This document shows, in pieces, positions 53,694 through 62,802 of a stretch of DNA of 64,000 nt. The position numbers and the translations under genes are program-made. Origin of the DNA: Salicibibacter cibi (GTDB lineage Bacteria > Bacillota > Bacilli > Bacillales > Marinococcaceae); the NCBI RefSeq assembly GCF_016495865.1, contig NZ_CP054706.1, positions 3,224,001-3,288,000 of the forward strand, given 5' to 3'. Position 1 is the first letter of the stretch. Each line of letters opens with the position of its first letter. A model generated the notes under the pieces. It had not been told where the DNA came from, searched no databases, and was given only the letters and a program-made list of their open reading frames with translations.

Positions 53694-55352
53694 CTATGAC
53701 CTGAATGTCTTACGCATGTCATCAATGGTTTTCCGATAGGCAACATACGGTTCATCGTCGCATTTTACATCAATCACGGTTGTTTTCCCGGATTGCAGTG
53801 CATTTTCCAAAGTTGCCCGAAATCCTTCACCGCTTTCAACGGTATATCCGTTGGCTCCCATTGCCTCTGCCATCTTTGCAAAATCCACAGTTCCGAGGCC
53901 TGTCCCGATTACTTTCTCAGGATAATGCATCTCTTGATGCATACGGATCGTTCCGTACATCTGATTATTAAAGACGATACAGATGACCGGCGCATCTTCT
54001 CTTATCGACGTTTCAACTTCCTGCATCGTCATCATGAATCCTCCGTCTCCGCATAAAGCAACGACAGGACGTTCCGGAGCAAAAAGCTTTGCCCCTACCG
54101 CTGCTGGCAGCCCATACCCCATTGCTCCATTTGCCGGACCAATAAAAGAGTTCGGGCGTTTCAAACGAAAAAGGCCATTTACCCATGTAGCGTAATTCCC
54201 GGCATCATTTGTCAGAAGCGCTTCCTCGGGCAAGCGGTTATAAAGGGTTTCAACAACGGAAGTATAAATAGAGTCATCCCCTGGCTTTTCAACGATACGG
54301 TCGAAGGATTGTTTGCATGTCTGCAACCACTCTTCCCATGTTTGATTGCAGATCATTTCCGTAAAAGCTTCCAATGCCATTTTCAAGTCGGCAACGATGC
54401 CGAGATCCGGAGCATACACCTTGCCGATCGTATTAGGGTCAACGTCGATGTGGATGAGCGATTGTTCCCATCCGACAAGTGTATAGTCTTGTGACGTCGC
54501 TTCCGATAAGCGAGTCCCCAAAGCAATCACGAGATCCGCTTCCTGAAAATGTTTGACTAGTGAACGCGCAGCCCCTAGCCCCATGTGCCCCACATAGTTC
54601 GGATGGTGGTTATCAATGAGATCTTGCCTGCGAAATCCTGCGATGACAGGAATGGAGTGTTTTTCTGCAAAAAGGCGTAATGCTTCCTCGGCACCGGATA
54701 ATTGTACACCTCCTCCGGCGATGACGACAGGCCGTTTTGATTGTTGCAACAATTCCCGGAATTTATCGGTTTCTTCTTTGGAAGGCGCCGGTTTTGGTTT
54801 ATGGGCAGCGGGTCCAAAGGTCATTAACGCTTCATCTTTAAGCATATCTTCCGGCAAAGAAACAAGCACAGGTCCCGGGCGTCCGGTTTGCGCGACACGA
54901 AACGCTTTTTGCACCAACTCCGGTACGCGCCGGGCATCGGTGATTTCTATCGTATCCTTCGCCAAATCATGAAAACCACGATCAAAATCCACTTCTTGAA
55001 AACCTTCTCTTCCCCGGAATTCTCTTTGTACCTGTCCCAGAAAAACGACAAGCGGTGTCGAGTCTTGATAGGCCGTATGTATGGCGATGGAAGCGTTTGT
55101 GGCTCCAACCCCCCGAGTGGCCATCACAACACCCGGCTTACCGCTCGCTTTTGCATACCCTTCCCCCATAAAACCTGCCCCGCCTTCATGGCGGTTCACG
55201 ACGAGCCGGATAGAGGTTTGATGTTCCAAGGCATCCAACACGGCAAGAAAACTTTCCCCGGGCACCGTGAAGACGTGCTCCACCCCTTCTATTTGCATAC
55301 ATTCAACGATCGCTTCTCCGCCTGACATTGTTTTTTGATACCGTGTTTTCAT
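53694..55352 (-). CDS. Thiamine pyrophosphate enzyme, acetolactate synthase-like
   Basis: A 552-residue TPP-dependent enzyme with the three-domain plan of acetolactate synthase / benzoylformate decarboxylase. The cofactor Glu is in [14 protein letters not shown]. The C-terminal TPP motif starts [15 protein letters not shown] and ends VFNNQMYGT. It has no adjacent regulatory subunit, so it is probably not IlvB of branched amino acid synthesis. The partners in the operon (DUF3870 protein and saccharopine-type dehydrogenase) suggest an unassigned catabolic or biosynthetic route. Confidence 0.88.
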   Translation of the reverse strand: MKTRYQKTMSGGEAIVECMQIEGVEHVFTVPGESFLAVLDALEHQTSIRLVVNRHEGGAGFMGEGYAKASGKPGVVMATRGVGATNASIAIHTAYQDSTPLVVFLGQVQREFRGREGFQEVDFDRGFHDLAKDTIEITDARRVPELVQKAFRVAQTGRPGPVLVSLPEDMLKDEALMTFGPAAHKPKPAPSKEETDKFRELLQQSKRPVVIAGGGVQLSGAEEALRLFAEKHSIPVIAGFRRQDLIDNHHPNYVGHMGLGAARSLVKHFQEADLVIALGTRLSEATSQDYTLVGWEQSLIHIDVDPNTIGKVYAPDLGIVADLKMALEAFTEMICNQTWEEWLQTCKQSFDRIVEKPGDDSIYTSVVETLYNRLPEEALLTNDAGNYATWVNGLFRLKRPNSFIGPANGAMGYGLPAAVGAKLFAPERPVVALCGDGGFMMTMQEVETSIREDAPVICIVFNNQMYGTIRMHQEMHYPEKVIGTGLGTVDFAKMAEAMGANGYTVESGEGFRATLENALQSGKTTVIDVKCDDEPYVAYRKTIDDMRKTFRS

Positions 55353-55356
55353 CTCA

Positions 55357-55680
55357 TCATTCCCCTTCCTGCATGGATTCGTATTGGCGATGCAAATCGT
55401 GGACAGCGGCGAGCAATGCGTTCGTCGCTTTCCCTTTATATTGACGGCGAATTAATGCTTCCGCTTCAGCTAACCCCGTCTTTAAACTAATGCCTTTTAA
55501 AAGGTCATGGATGTATTGACGGCCGTGATCGGTCGCCAACGTACAGGAAGCTTCCAAAATAACGCAATGTTTTCGGTCCACTTCCGCCGTGATTGTCAGT
55601 GTATCAAAGACGCTTTTAGCCGCCATCCCTTGCGGAAGATTCGCGTGTCCGGCAATAAAGCACGTATGTTCAGTAGCCAT
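55357..55680 (-). CDS. DUF3870 protein
   Basis: A 107-residue soluble protein of the DUF3870 family (FIAGHANLPQGMAAKSVFDT, HCVILEASCTLATDHGRQYI). Function unknown. It is the first gene of the three-gene operon, 4 bp before the TPP enzyme. The tight coupling suggests a role tied to that enzyme, for example as a subunit or in handling its product. A family C repeat lies immediately upstream of the start. Confidence 0.87.
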   Translation of the reverse strand: MATEHTCFIAGHANLPQGMAAKSVFDTLTITAEVDRKHCVILEASCTLATDHGRQYIHDLLKGISLKTGLAEAEALIRRQYKGKATNALLAAVHDLHRQYESMQEGE

Positions 55681-55696
55681 CGTTCACAGCCCCCTT

Positions 55697-55787
55697 GGAA
55701 AACTTGGCTTTTCGCCAAGTTTTTATGGCGAAAAGCCTTCGTTGCACTTATGTAGGAAAGAAAGTTGGTTTATACTTTCTTTCCTAC
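55697..55787. repeat. Family C two-hairpin element between pepA and the DUF3870 operon
   Basis: GGAAAACTTGGCTTTTCGCC to CTTTCTTTCCTAC. Both stems are well kept, with GTAGGAAAGAAAGT pairing ACTTTCTTTCCTAC perfectly. It touches the pepA stop codon. Confidence 0.8.
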
Positions 55788-57292
55788 TAAAAATTTGATT
55801 GCCGGGCGAGTGTTGCCAGTGTTCGAACCATGACCCCGGTGCCACCTTTAGGGCCCATTGGTGTCTCGCGTTCTACAAATGCGGTACCGGCAACATCCAA
55901 ATGGATCCACGGCGTCTCATGAATAAAAGCGCCAATAAAAAGTCCGGCTGTAATGGTTCCTGCTTCCCGTCCGGGGGAATTGTTTAAATCGGCCACATCG
56001 CTCGAACGCACCATTTCTTCGTAACGCGGATGTGTCGGAAAACGCCAAACCGGCTCCCCTGCTTCTTCCGCACTCTTTTCAAACGCTTCATACAGCGCAT
56101 CGTTATTGGAAAGTGCCCCGGTTATAACATCCCCCAATGCCACGACACATGCACCGGTCAGTGTTGATATATCCACGATTTTATCCGCACCCAGATGCCT
56201 TGCATAAGCCACACCATCCGCAAGGATCAACCGTCCTTCCGCATCTGTATTGTTCACCTCGATCGTCTGGCCATCAAACGTCTGTAGCACATCCCCCGGC
56301 TTCATAGCCGATCCATTGATGAGGTTTTCGGTCGCGGGAATGATTGCGATCACGTTTTTTTGCGGTTGCATTTGTCCAATCGCTTCAAAAGCACCGAGCA
56401 CGGCTGCCGCTCCGCCCATATCCGATTTCATCGTTTTCATCCCGTGGCCGGGTTTAATCGAGTACCCGCCGGAATCAAAGGTGATCCCTTTCCCCACAAG
56501 TGCCAGTGGATTCTCCCACGTTTCTTCTCCTTGATAGCGCAAGATAATCATTTGCGCCGGATGATCCGATCCGCGATTTACCGCGAGTAGCGCATGCATT
56601 CCCAAGGAACGCAGTTCATTAATGTCGAGGATCTCAGACGAAATCTTTTCATAGCGGTGAGCCAATGCCTCTGCTTCCTCTGCTAATGCGACAGGCGGCA
56701 AGTCATTGGCAGGGAGGTTGACGAGCGTCCGTGCCAGGTTTACCCCTTGGCCAAACGCCCGTCCTCGATGGATACCTGCTCGCACTGCTTCCGACTCACC
56801 ATTTTGTGCGTAAATCGTATACGCATAATTGCGTTGCTCTTCTTTTTTCGTTTTATAGGTGTCAAAACGGTAAGAGGCTGTTAATACTGCGTCCGACAAC
56901 GCCTGCGTGGCAACTTCCTCTCCTAAACTTACAGATTCATCGCAAAAGGTGTCCAGTAGTACACCGATCTTCGTTGCTTTTTGCTCATGCACGGCTTTCA
57001 CCGCGGCGCCAAACGCTTCCTTTAAGCCAGCCAATGTGAGGCTGCTGCGTGTACCAAGGCCAACGAAAATCAACTGTTGGAGTGTTTCATCTTCATCCAA
57101 AACAGCCATGTTGGTTACTCTTGCTTTTTTTGTCGCGATGGCTCCATCGGTCCATTGTCTGTTCAATGCCGCGAACATTGATTTGTTTCCTTTTTCCAGC
57201 TCTTCCGGGAGCCCGTTATCATCTTCGCGCACACCGACAACAAGAACCTGATCACTGCTTTTTTTTGACCATTTCTTTTCGACAGCTAACAT
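55787..57292 (-). CDS. pepA: Leucyl aminopeptidase (M17)
   Basis: A 501-residue cytosolic zinc/manganese aminopeptidase that removes N-terminal residues, preferably leucine. The N-terminal domain covers about 1-170. The catalytic domain has VGKGITFDSGGYSIKPG and the signature NTDAEGRLILAD. The ATG at 57292 follows GGAGG by 7 bp and gives a normal length; a frame extending to 57589 overlaps the CoA-transferase gene and is spurious. Stop codon at the boundary of a family C element. Confidence 0.94.
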   Translation of the reverse strand: MLAVEKKWSKKSSDQVLVVGVREDDNGLPEELEKGNKSMFAALNRQWTDGAIATKKARVTNMAVLDEDETLQQLIFVGLGTRSSLTLAGLKEAFGAAVKAVHEQKATKIGVLLDTFCDESVSLGEEVATQALSDAVLTASYRFDTYKTKKEEQRNYAYTIYAQNGESEAVRAGIHRGRAFGQGVNLARTLVNLPANDLPPVALAEEAEALAHRYEKISSEILDINELRSLGMHALLAVNRGSDHPAQMIILRYQGEETWENPLALVGKGITFDSGGYSIKPGHGMKTMKSDMGGAAAVLGAFEAIGQMQPQKNVIAIIPATENLINGSAMKPGDVLQTFDGQTIEVNNTDAEGRLILADGVAYARHLGADKIVDISTLTGACVVALGDVITGALSNNDALYEAFEKSAEEAGEPVWRFPTHPRYEEMVRSSDVADLNNSPGREAGTITAGLFIGAFIHETPWIHLDVAGTAFVERETPMGPKGGTGVMVRTLATLARQSNF

Positions 57293-57353
57293 GTTCCCGC
57301 CTCCGTCCTTTCCCATTCCTGTTCGCCAATCATTACAATCGATTAGCTCTCTC

Positions 57354-58540
57354 TTAAATAATACCTTCTTTTCTGAGCACCTGTAAACTTTCTTCGTCCA
57401 AACCCAGTTCTCCTGCCAATACTTCTTCTGTATTTGCGCCCAGTACGGGAGGCGCTTGATCGATGGACAACGTTTCCCCGTTTGCCCGGATGGGATTTCG
57501 TACGAATGTCGTTTCCCCCAGCGTTTCATGCTCCCCCGTCTGAACCATTTCACGGTGTCGGACTTGAGGATGGTCGAATACCTGCTCAATGTTATTCACA
57601 GCGCCGCATGGAACACCGTGTTCCGTTAATCGCTCCTCCCATTCCGCCGCTGTTTTTTGTAAAAATACATCTTCTAGCAGGGAGCGGAGTTCGTCACGAT
57701 GCTCGATGCGGTCACGATTCGTCTTAAAGCGCTCGTCGTCCGCCCACTCCGGATGCTCCACCACCTTTGCCACTTCCGCGAACATCCGGTCATTTCCGGC
57801 TGCGATCATAATTGGGTCATCGGCGCACCGGAATGTTTCATACGGTGTTATATTCCCGTGGGCGTTACCCATCCGTTCGGTGACATGGTTTTTCAAAAGG
57901 TAACTGCTTGCAACATTGGCAAGGGAACTGACTTGCACATCTAAAAGAGAAAGGTCAACGTGTTGTGCCTTTTTTTCCCGGTCGCGCACCCTCAATGCCC
58001 CAACAAACTAATCGCCACATAATGGGACGTCATAATATCCGCGACAGGAATCCCTACCCGCGTCGGATCACCATCCTGCTGCCCCGTGACATCCATTAAT
58101 CCACTGACCGCTTGAATAACAGGGTCATATCCCGGATGCTTATGCATAGGCCCGGTCTGGCCGTATCCGGTAATGGAACAAAGAATGATGTCCGGCTTAA
58201 TCGCTTTTAACCGCTCATAACCAAGCCCAAGGCGATCGAGGGTTCCGGCTTTAAAATTTTCTACAACAATATCGGCATTCTTGACAAGCGCTTCGAAAAT
58301 TTCCCTGCCTTTTTCTGTTTTTAAGTGCAGTGTCATCGAGCGTTTATTCCGGTTGGCAGCCATATAGTAGGTACTTTCTTCACCGACAAACGGATACCAA
58401 TGACGAATATCATCGCTTCCGCCAGGTTGTTCCACCCGCAAAACATCGGCACCCATATCGGCAAGCAGCATCGTTCCCAGCGGACCGGCAAGCACACGCG
58501 AAAGATCCAGTACTTTTACCCCTTTTAATGCGTTTTCCAT
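57354..58540 (-). pseudogene. CaiB/BaiF (class III) CoA transferase with a frameshift
   Basis: Two adjoining frames encode one CoA transferase. The first (57992-58540, start MENALKGVKVLDLSRV) has the CoA-binding part and ends at VAISLLGH. The second (57354-57995) begins inside the chain and holds the remaining catalytic half (NITPYETFRC, VPCGAVNNIEQV). Adding one G to the run TTGGGGCATT near 57998 restores a continuous protein of about 395 residues. It transfers CoA between carboxylic acids. It may be a real mutation, a sequencing error or slippage. Confidence 0.82.
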
Positions 58541-58564
58541 TTTGATTTCTCCTTCCCCATATTT

Positions 58565-58653
58565 AGAAAACATGGCTTTTCGCCAAGCTTTTATGGCGAA
58601 AGCCTTCGTTGCACTGATGTAGGTAAGAAAGTTGATTTATACTTTCATACCTA
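58565..58653. repeat. Family C two-hairpin element, interrupted at its 3' end
   Basis: Starts AGAAAACATGGCTTTTCGCC and runs to ACTTTCATACCTA. The family A MITE begins right after it, within the final TACCTA. The second stem GTAGGTAAGAAAGT is therefore completed only by sequence before the insertion. Confidence 0.78.
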
Positions 58654-58939
58654 GGGATTGCTGAACAACTTACATATATTAGTTGGAGCCGGGATGCCGC
58701 CTTCCATGGCTTCGCTTTCCGCGAACGAACGGTCAAGCCTCCTCGCGCAAAACCGGCGCTGCGGGGGCTTGACGCGTCCGTTTTTCCGCTGGAGTCTCGC
58801 CATTGCAGCACCGTCCCTCCGTGCGTTGCCAGACGTGCAAGGGTTTTCTGCTTTTAGGATAGATTTTCTTGCATCCAGTTTTGACAACAGCAACGGAAAA
58901 TGCTTATGTGCCAGTCTTTTTCCATTATTCAGCAGTCCC
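58654..58939 (-). mobile_element. Family A MITE, copy 5 (286 bp)
   Basis: The duplication TACCTA is at 58648-58653 and 58940-58945. The left duplication is the last 6 bp of the family C element, which shows that the MITE inserted into it. Confidence 0.92.
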
Positions 58940-58951
58940 TACCTACTAAAG

Positions 58952-58990
58952 AAAGCGCCGGCTCTCATCGCGAACGGCCGGCGCTTTTTC
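58952..58990 (-). terminator. Terminator of the acyl-CoA dehydrogenase gene
   Basis: AAAGCGCCGGC pairs with GCCGGCGCTTT (58976-58986), a very stable stem with T/A flanks, just behind that gene on the minus strand. Confidence 0.87.
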
Positions 58991-58998
58991 CTTTTAAA

Positions 58999-60195
58999 TT
59001 ATTCCTCAAAAGGCCACGCAGGCAGCATTTTTCTTAATGGCTTATCTTCCGTTTCCCCAAGGGCATAACGGGCCTGCATCACGGTATGAATTTCTCTTGT
59101 CCCTTCATAGATCACCGGGGCTTTGGAATTTCGCAAGTAACGCTCGACCGGATATTCATTGGAATACCCATATGCCCCATGAACTTGCACCGCGTCATTG
59201 GCTGCTTCATTGGCATAATTGCAAGCTTGCCATTTTGCCAGCGATGTCTCCCGCGTATTGCGGACCCCTTTGTTTTTAAGCTCGCCGGCTTTGAATACGA
59301 GCAACCGGCTCATTTGCAGACCGGCTTCCATTTTTGCAATCATTTGTTGAACAAGCTGGTGCTTGCCGATTTCTTTTCCAAACGTTTTTCGTTCATGACA
59401 GTACGCAACAGATGCTTCCAGACTTGCCATGATTAATCCGCATGCGCCTGCAGCTACCGTGAAACGGCCGTTATCCAAGGCAGACATGGCAATCTTAAAC
59501 CCTTCACCTTCTTCCCCGAGCAAATTTTCTTTCGGGACTTTCACATCATCGAAGAAAATTTCTCCGGTGTTTCCTGCGCGAATGCCCAGCTTCCCTTTGA
59601 TTGCTTTCGAACTAAATCCTTCCCACTCCCGTTCCACGATAAAGGCGGAAATGCTGTTGTGTTTCCCTTCTTTTCCCCCTGTATAAGCAAAAACGAGGAA
59701 ATAATCGGCCACGTCACATAAGGAAATCCACGTTTTGGAACCGTTCAGGATGTAATAATCGCCTTCTTTCCTGGCAGTGCTGTTCATCGCGGCCACATCT
59801 GAGCCCGCGTTCGGTTCCGTTAGCCCGAATGCTCCGACTTTTTTCCCGGAAGCAAGGGGGGTCAAGTATTTTTGTTTTTGTTCTTCCGATCCCCATTGCA
59901 GAATTGTCATGCTGTTCAAACCGGTGTGGACCGATGCTGCTGTCCGAAAGGTTGTATCCCCCCGCTCCAGTTCTTCACAAACGATGGCAAGCGTATTATA
60001 ATCCATGCCGCTGCCGCCGTATTTTTCCGGAATACAAATACCCATTAAGCCGAGTTCTGCCATCTTATCCAAAATGCTATGTTCAAAATGTCCGTTTGCA
60101 TCCCACTCGGCAATATTCGGCATAATCTCGTCATCGACAAATTGGCGGACGGTTTTTTGTACCATTTGCTGCTCTTCCGTTAATGAAAAATCCAA
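58999..60195 (-). CDS. Acyl-CoA dehydrogenase
   Basis: A 398-residue FAD-dependent acyl-CoA dehydrogenase of the short/medium-chain type. The N-terminal DFSLTEEQQMVQKTVRQFV, the middle beta domain (AFGLTEPNAGSDVAAM, LNGSKTWIS) and the C-terminal catalytic Glu in APVIYEGTREIH are present. It starts the oxidation of a CoA-linked acid or amino-acid-derived acyl group. The TTG at 60195 is the probable start with GGGAGAGGGG upstream. The CoA transferase about 0.5 kb further on, on the same strand, may act on related substrates. Confidence 0.93.
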   Translation of the reverse strand: MDFSLTEEQQMVQKTVRQFVDDEIMPNIAEWDANGHFEHSILDKMAELGLMGICIPEKYGGSGMDYNTLAIVCEELERGDTTFRTAASVHTGLNSMTILQWGSEEQKQKYLTPLASGKKVGAFGLTEPNAGSDVAAMNSTARKEGDYYILNGSKTWISLCDVADYFLVFAYTGGKEGKHNSISAFIVEREWEGFSSKAIKGKLGIRAGNTGEIFFDDVKVPKENLLGEEGEGFKIAMSALDNGRFTVAAGACGLIMASLEASVAYCHERKTFGKEIGKHQLVQQMIAKMEAGLQMSRLLVFKAGELKNKGVRNTRETSLAKWQACNYANEAANDAVQVHGAYGYSNEYPVERYLRNSKAPVIYEGTREIHTVMQARYALGETEDKPLRKMLPAWPFEE

Positions 60196-60249
60196 AACAA
60201 ATACCCCTCTCCCTTGATAGTCATGCAGAACCTTAAAAAATAGCATAAA

Positions 60250-60286
60250 AAAAGCCAGTCTACTCCCTGCGAGCAAACTGGCTTTT
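60250..60286 (-). terminator. Terminator of dapF
   Basis: AAAGCCAGT (60251-60259) pairs with ACTGGCTTT (60277-60285). It lies between dapF and the acyl-CoA dehydrogenase gene. Confidence 0.83.
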
Positions 60287-60409
60287 AACCTTAGAACCCA
60301 TCCGGGCGTGGACAGGATAAGATTTTAACAGTTCTTAATCAAAAGTTTATCATTGAAAACGGTTTCCGTCAATACAGAGGGGAGGATTCATCAAACGTTT
60401 AATTAAACG

Positions 60410-61276
60410 TCACGCTTGGAAGTATATCCCCGTACAAACGGTGACTGCCGTCCCTTTCATCCACACATGATCATCTTTTGACGACCAATGGATCGTTAAG
60501 TCACCTCCCGGCAGGTGGACAGTAATCGCTTCGTCTTTTTTTGTCTCCCCATTCAACACAGCCGCTACAACTGCCGCGCAAGCACCGGTGCCGCACGCTT
60601 GCGTTATACCGCTGCCACGTTCCCACACGGCAAAATCTATTTCCGACGCGTTCAGTGTGGAAATAAACTCCACATTTGTACCATCCGGGAAAAGATCCGC
60701 TTTCTCTATGAGAGGACCTACCGTTTCAATCATGGCATCCGCAAGTTTATCCACGAAAAAAACAGCATGAGGATTCCCCATGGAAACGGCGGTGAATGTG
60801 TAATCGATCCCATTAATAGTTTCCGTCACACCGATGGCATTCTCCTCGAGAGCCCCGCCCTTGCCGCGCATCGGTACGTCTTTTCGTTTAAGGCGGGGGA
60901 CGCCCATATCTACCGTGACTTCAGAGACCTTTCCCTCTTCATCAAGATGGACCTGGGATTCAACGATCCCTCCGAGTGTCTCAATGGAAAAATTCTCGTG
61001 CTCAACATATTGATGCTCATATGCGTATTTGGAGACGCAGCGCAAACCATTTCCGCAATTTTTTGCTTCAGAACCATCGCTGTTAAACACCCGCATTCGC
61101 ACATCCGCAACGTTCGAGGGAAGAATAAGAATCAGTCCGTCCGAGCCAATGCCGGTGTAGGGATTGGCAACTTCGGACGCTAAGTTGGGCAAACGCTCTT
61201 CATTCGGAAGGGGGTCTCTGAAGCCATCTACATAAATATAGCTATTTCCAAGCCCGTGCATTTTCGTAAACTTCAC
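60410..61276 (-). CDS. dapF: Diaminopimelate epimerase
   Basis: A 288-residue epimerase that converts LL- to meso-diaminopimelate for lysine and peptidoglycan synthesis. The two catalytic cysteines are in [12 protein letters not shown] and [12 protein letters not shown], one in each half of the pseudo-symmetric fold. Length is standard. It lies 13-14 bp after a small Cys-rich protein gene in the same direction. Neighbourhood with yuzB and yutJ matches B. subtilis (yutL). Confidence 0.96.
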   Translation of the reverse strand: MKFTKMHGLGNSYIYVDGFRDPLPNEERLPNLASEVANPYTGIGSDGLILILPSNVADVRMRVFNSDGSEAKNCGNGLRCVSKYAYEHQYVEHENFSIETLGGIVESQVHLDEEGKVSEVTVDMGVPRLKRKDVPMRGKGGALEENAIGVTETINGIDYTFTAVSMGNPHAVFFVDKLADAMIETVGPLIEKADLFPDGTNVEFISTLNASEIDFAVWERGSGITQACGTGACAAVVAAVLNGETKKDEAITVHLPGGDLTIHWSSKDDHVWMKGTAVTVCTGIYFQA

Positions 61277-61289
61277 CGTTGGTCCATCC

Positions 61290-61529
61290 TCACTTTCGCA
61301 ATCGCTCCGTAGCCCAAAAATAATCGTTATCCGCCTCGGCGATCGTTAATTTATAATGGCAACAAGGCATGATGATGTCAGTTTTCACCCCATCAAATGC
61401 ATCGTCTAATTGTTCTTTTTTCATATAAGTAAGCACATTTTCAGCGCCGCAATTCGGACATTCATCAAAATAAATATCATCCTGAATCCGTTCATAAGGC
61501 CATGTATTTTCGAAAGGAAGCAATTTCAT
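61290..61529 (-). CDS. Small zinc-ribbon-like protein
   Basis: A 79-residue soluble protein with a CPNCG pair near residue 24 and a CC pair near residue 55, in the spacing of a possible zinc ribbon. It has no family I can name. The start is the ATG at 61529 after AAGGAGG; a GTG at 61532 is an alternative. It is closely linked to dapF, so the two are one transcript. Confidence 0.75.
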   Translation of the reverse strand: MKLLPFENTWPYERIQDDIYFDECPNCGAENVLTYMKKEQLDDAFDGVKTDIIMPCCHYKLTIAEADNDYFWATERLRK

Positions 61530-61703
61530 CACGATTTCCTCCTTTCTGACAGTATAGCGAAATCTTCGCTGACGTCAATCATTCCGTGTCTTATTTCCCG
61601 GGAAATAGTAGGAATTTGTATCAATGCGTCTAGTTTTATATCTGCTTTTTCCTTATGAAAGAGGCATTCCCGATCACGCTTTGTAATAAACCAACGGAAT
61701 ATA

Positions 61704-61750
61704 AAGGCACGCATGTTCAGGAATTCCCACTCTGAACACACGTGCCTTCA
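61704..61750 (-). terminator. Terminator of yuzB
   Basis: AAGGCAC and GTGCCTT form the base, and TGTTCAG and CTGAACA the upper stem, around a loop of 11 bases. It lies right behind yuzB. Confidence 0.82.
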
Positions 61751-61753
61751 TTT

Positions 61754-61999
61754 CTATATCATGCCTTCTTCTTCAAGAAACGCATAAATATTGGCGAGCA
61801 GATCATCACTATCTGCGCCGGTAATCACTTCACCGTCCACAAGTGCGTAGTCATTTTCGGCACAAGTCGTGCAAAATCCGAGACATCCATATTCGACGAC
61901 TTCCAAGCCCGGATCTTTTTCTAATGCTTCCAGCACAGGATGGGTTCCGCTAGCCAAGTTACTGACACAGAACTCGACAATGGGAAACATTTCTCTCAC
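61754..61999 (-). CDS. yuzB: YuzB family protein (DUF1450)
   Basis: An 81-residue protein of the DUF1450/YuzB family. Conserved cysteines lie at FCVSN and CLGFCTTC, suggesting a thioredoxin-like or Fe-S-binding small protein. Function unknown. It stands opposite yutJ, as in B. subtilis, where yuzB, yutJ and yuzD are neighbours. Confidence 0.92.
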   Translation of the reverse strand: MREMFPIVEFCVSNLASGTHPVLEALEKDPGLEVVEYGCLGFCTTCAENDYALVDGEVITGADSDDLLANIYAFLEEEGMI

Positions 62000-62125
62000 C
62001 TTTCCTGTTCAAACTCCCATCAACTTGTATGACTCATTCCATTGTTATGGTAGCTTCTTTCCGTTTCACCGTCAATCGAACAGGCTTACACCAAAACGGT
62101 CTCATCAAAAATCCAAATATAAGCA

Positions 62126-62162
62126 GTGCGTCCGGTGCTTCTCGTTTCCGAGAAAGACGCAC
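62126..62162. other. Strong isolated hairpin
   Basis: GTGCGTC (62126-62132) pairs with GACGCAC, and TTCTCG with CGAGAA inside it. It is not followed by a T run and lies between divergent yuzB and yutJ, so it is not an obvious terminator. It could be a single-unit hairpin repeat. Confidence 0.5.
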
Positions 62163-62208
62163 CTTACTTCGATCAATAAATTGTTGCACTTTGACTTTAC
62201 CCTACTTA

Positions 62209-62363
62209 GGGATTGTTGAACAACTTGCAGCTATCAGCTGAAGCCGGGATGCCAGAAGTGCAAGGTTTTTTTGCTTATAGGATGGATTTCCTTGCATCCA
62301 GCTTTGACAACACCAACGAAAAATGCTTATGTGCCAGTTTTTTTTCGTTATTCAGCAGTCCCT
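62209..62363 (-). mobile_element. Family A MITE, copy 6 (155 bp, internal deletion)
   Basis: Both ends are kept, with 6 bp duplication TACTTA at 62203-62208 and 62364-62369. The whole GC-rich core is missing, so this is a deletion derivative. Confidence 0.9.
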
Positions 62364-62802
62364 ACTTACACCGAACTTGCACCGTTTCTTCTACACCCAT
62401 TCACCGCAGTGTATGGAAATCAAAATAATCGAAACTATTTACCTCCATCTGAAACGTTTATTACAACCCCGGTGTATTATTTCACCTATCAGGAATGCAT
62501 TGGCACTCCACATCGTACCCCGAACCCTCGTTTTTTCCCCTTCATAGGTATGTTAAGATCGCTTAAAAGGAACTGTTGTGTCAAGGTGCCGTGAATAACT
62601 ATATCCATCCAAACCTTTCTACCCTTTTCTTCACAACACTCTTTCTTTTTTCGTAAGTGCACGCGATTGTTGTCTTCTATCCACTTAATCGTTATAATTT
62701 AAAGAGTGTGTTCATGAACGTCTCATATCAGTACATTTGCTTTTGGGTATATTTTGTAACACTAAGCGAACTCGTGCATTTTTACCAAAGGAGTCCTTAA
62801 GC
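62364..62802. other. Intergenic region before yutJ
   Basis: No gene is seen. It contains the putative yutJ promoter at 62670-62698 and ordinary AT-rich sequence. Confidence 0.6.
62670..62698 (+). promoter_or_regulatory. Putative sigma-A promoter of yutJ
   Basis: TTGTCT (62670-62675), a 17 bp spacer and TATAAT (62693-62698). Confidence 0.6.

Noticed and set aside
55787..57589. 600-residue version of leucyl aminopeptidase
   Set aside because: The extra 99 residues overlap the CoA-transferase coding region in another frame and have no family match. The GGAGG before 57292 marks the real start.
61529..61741. 70-codon frame between the zinc-ribbon gene and yuzB
   Set aside because: It runs through the yuzB terminator, lacks a good ribosome site and shows no recognisable pattern.
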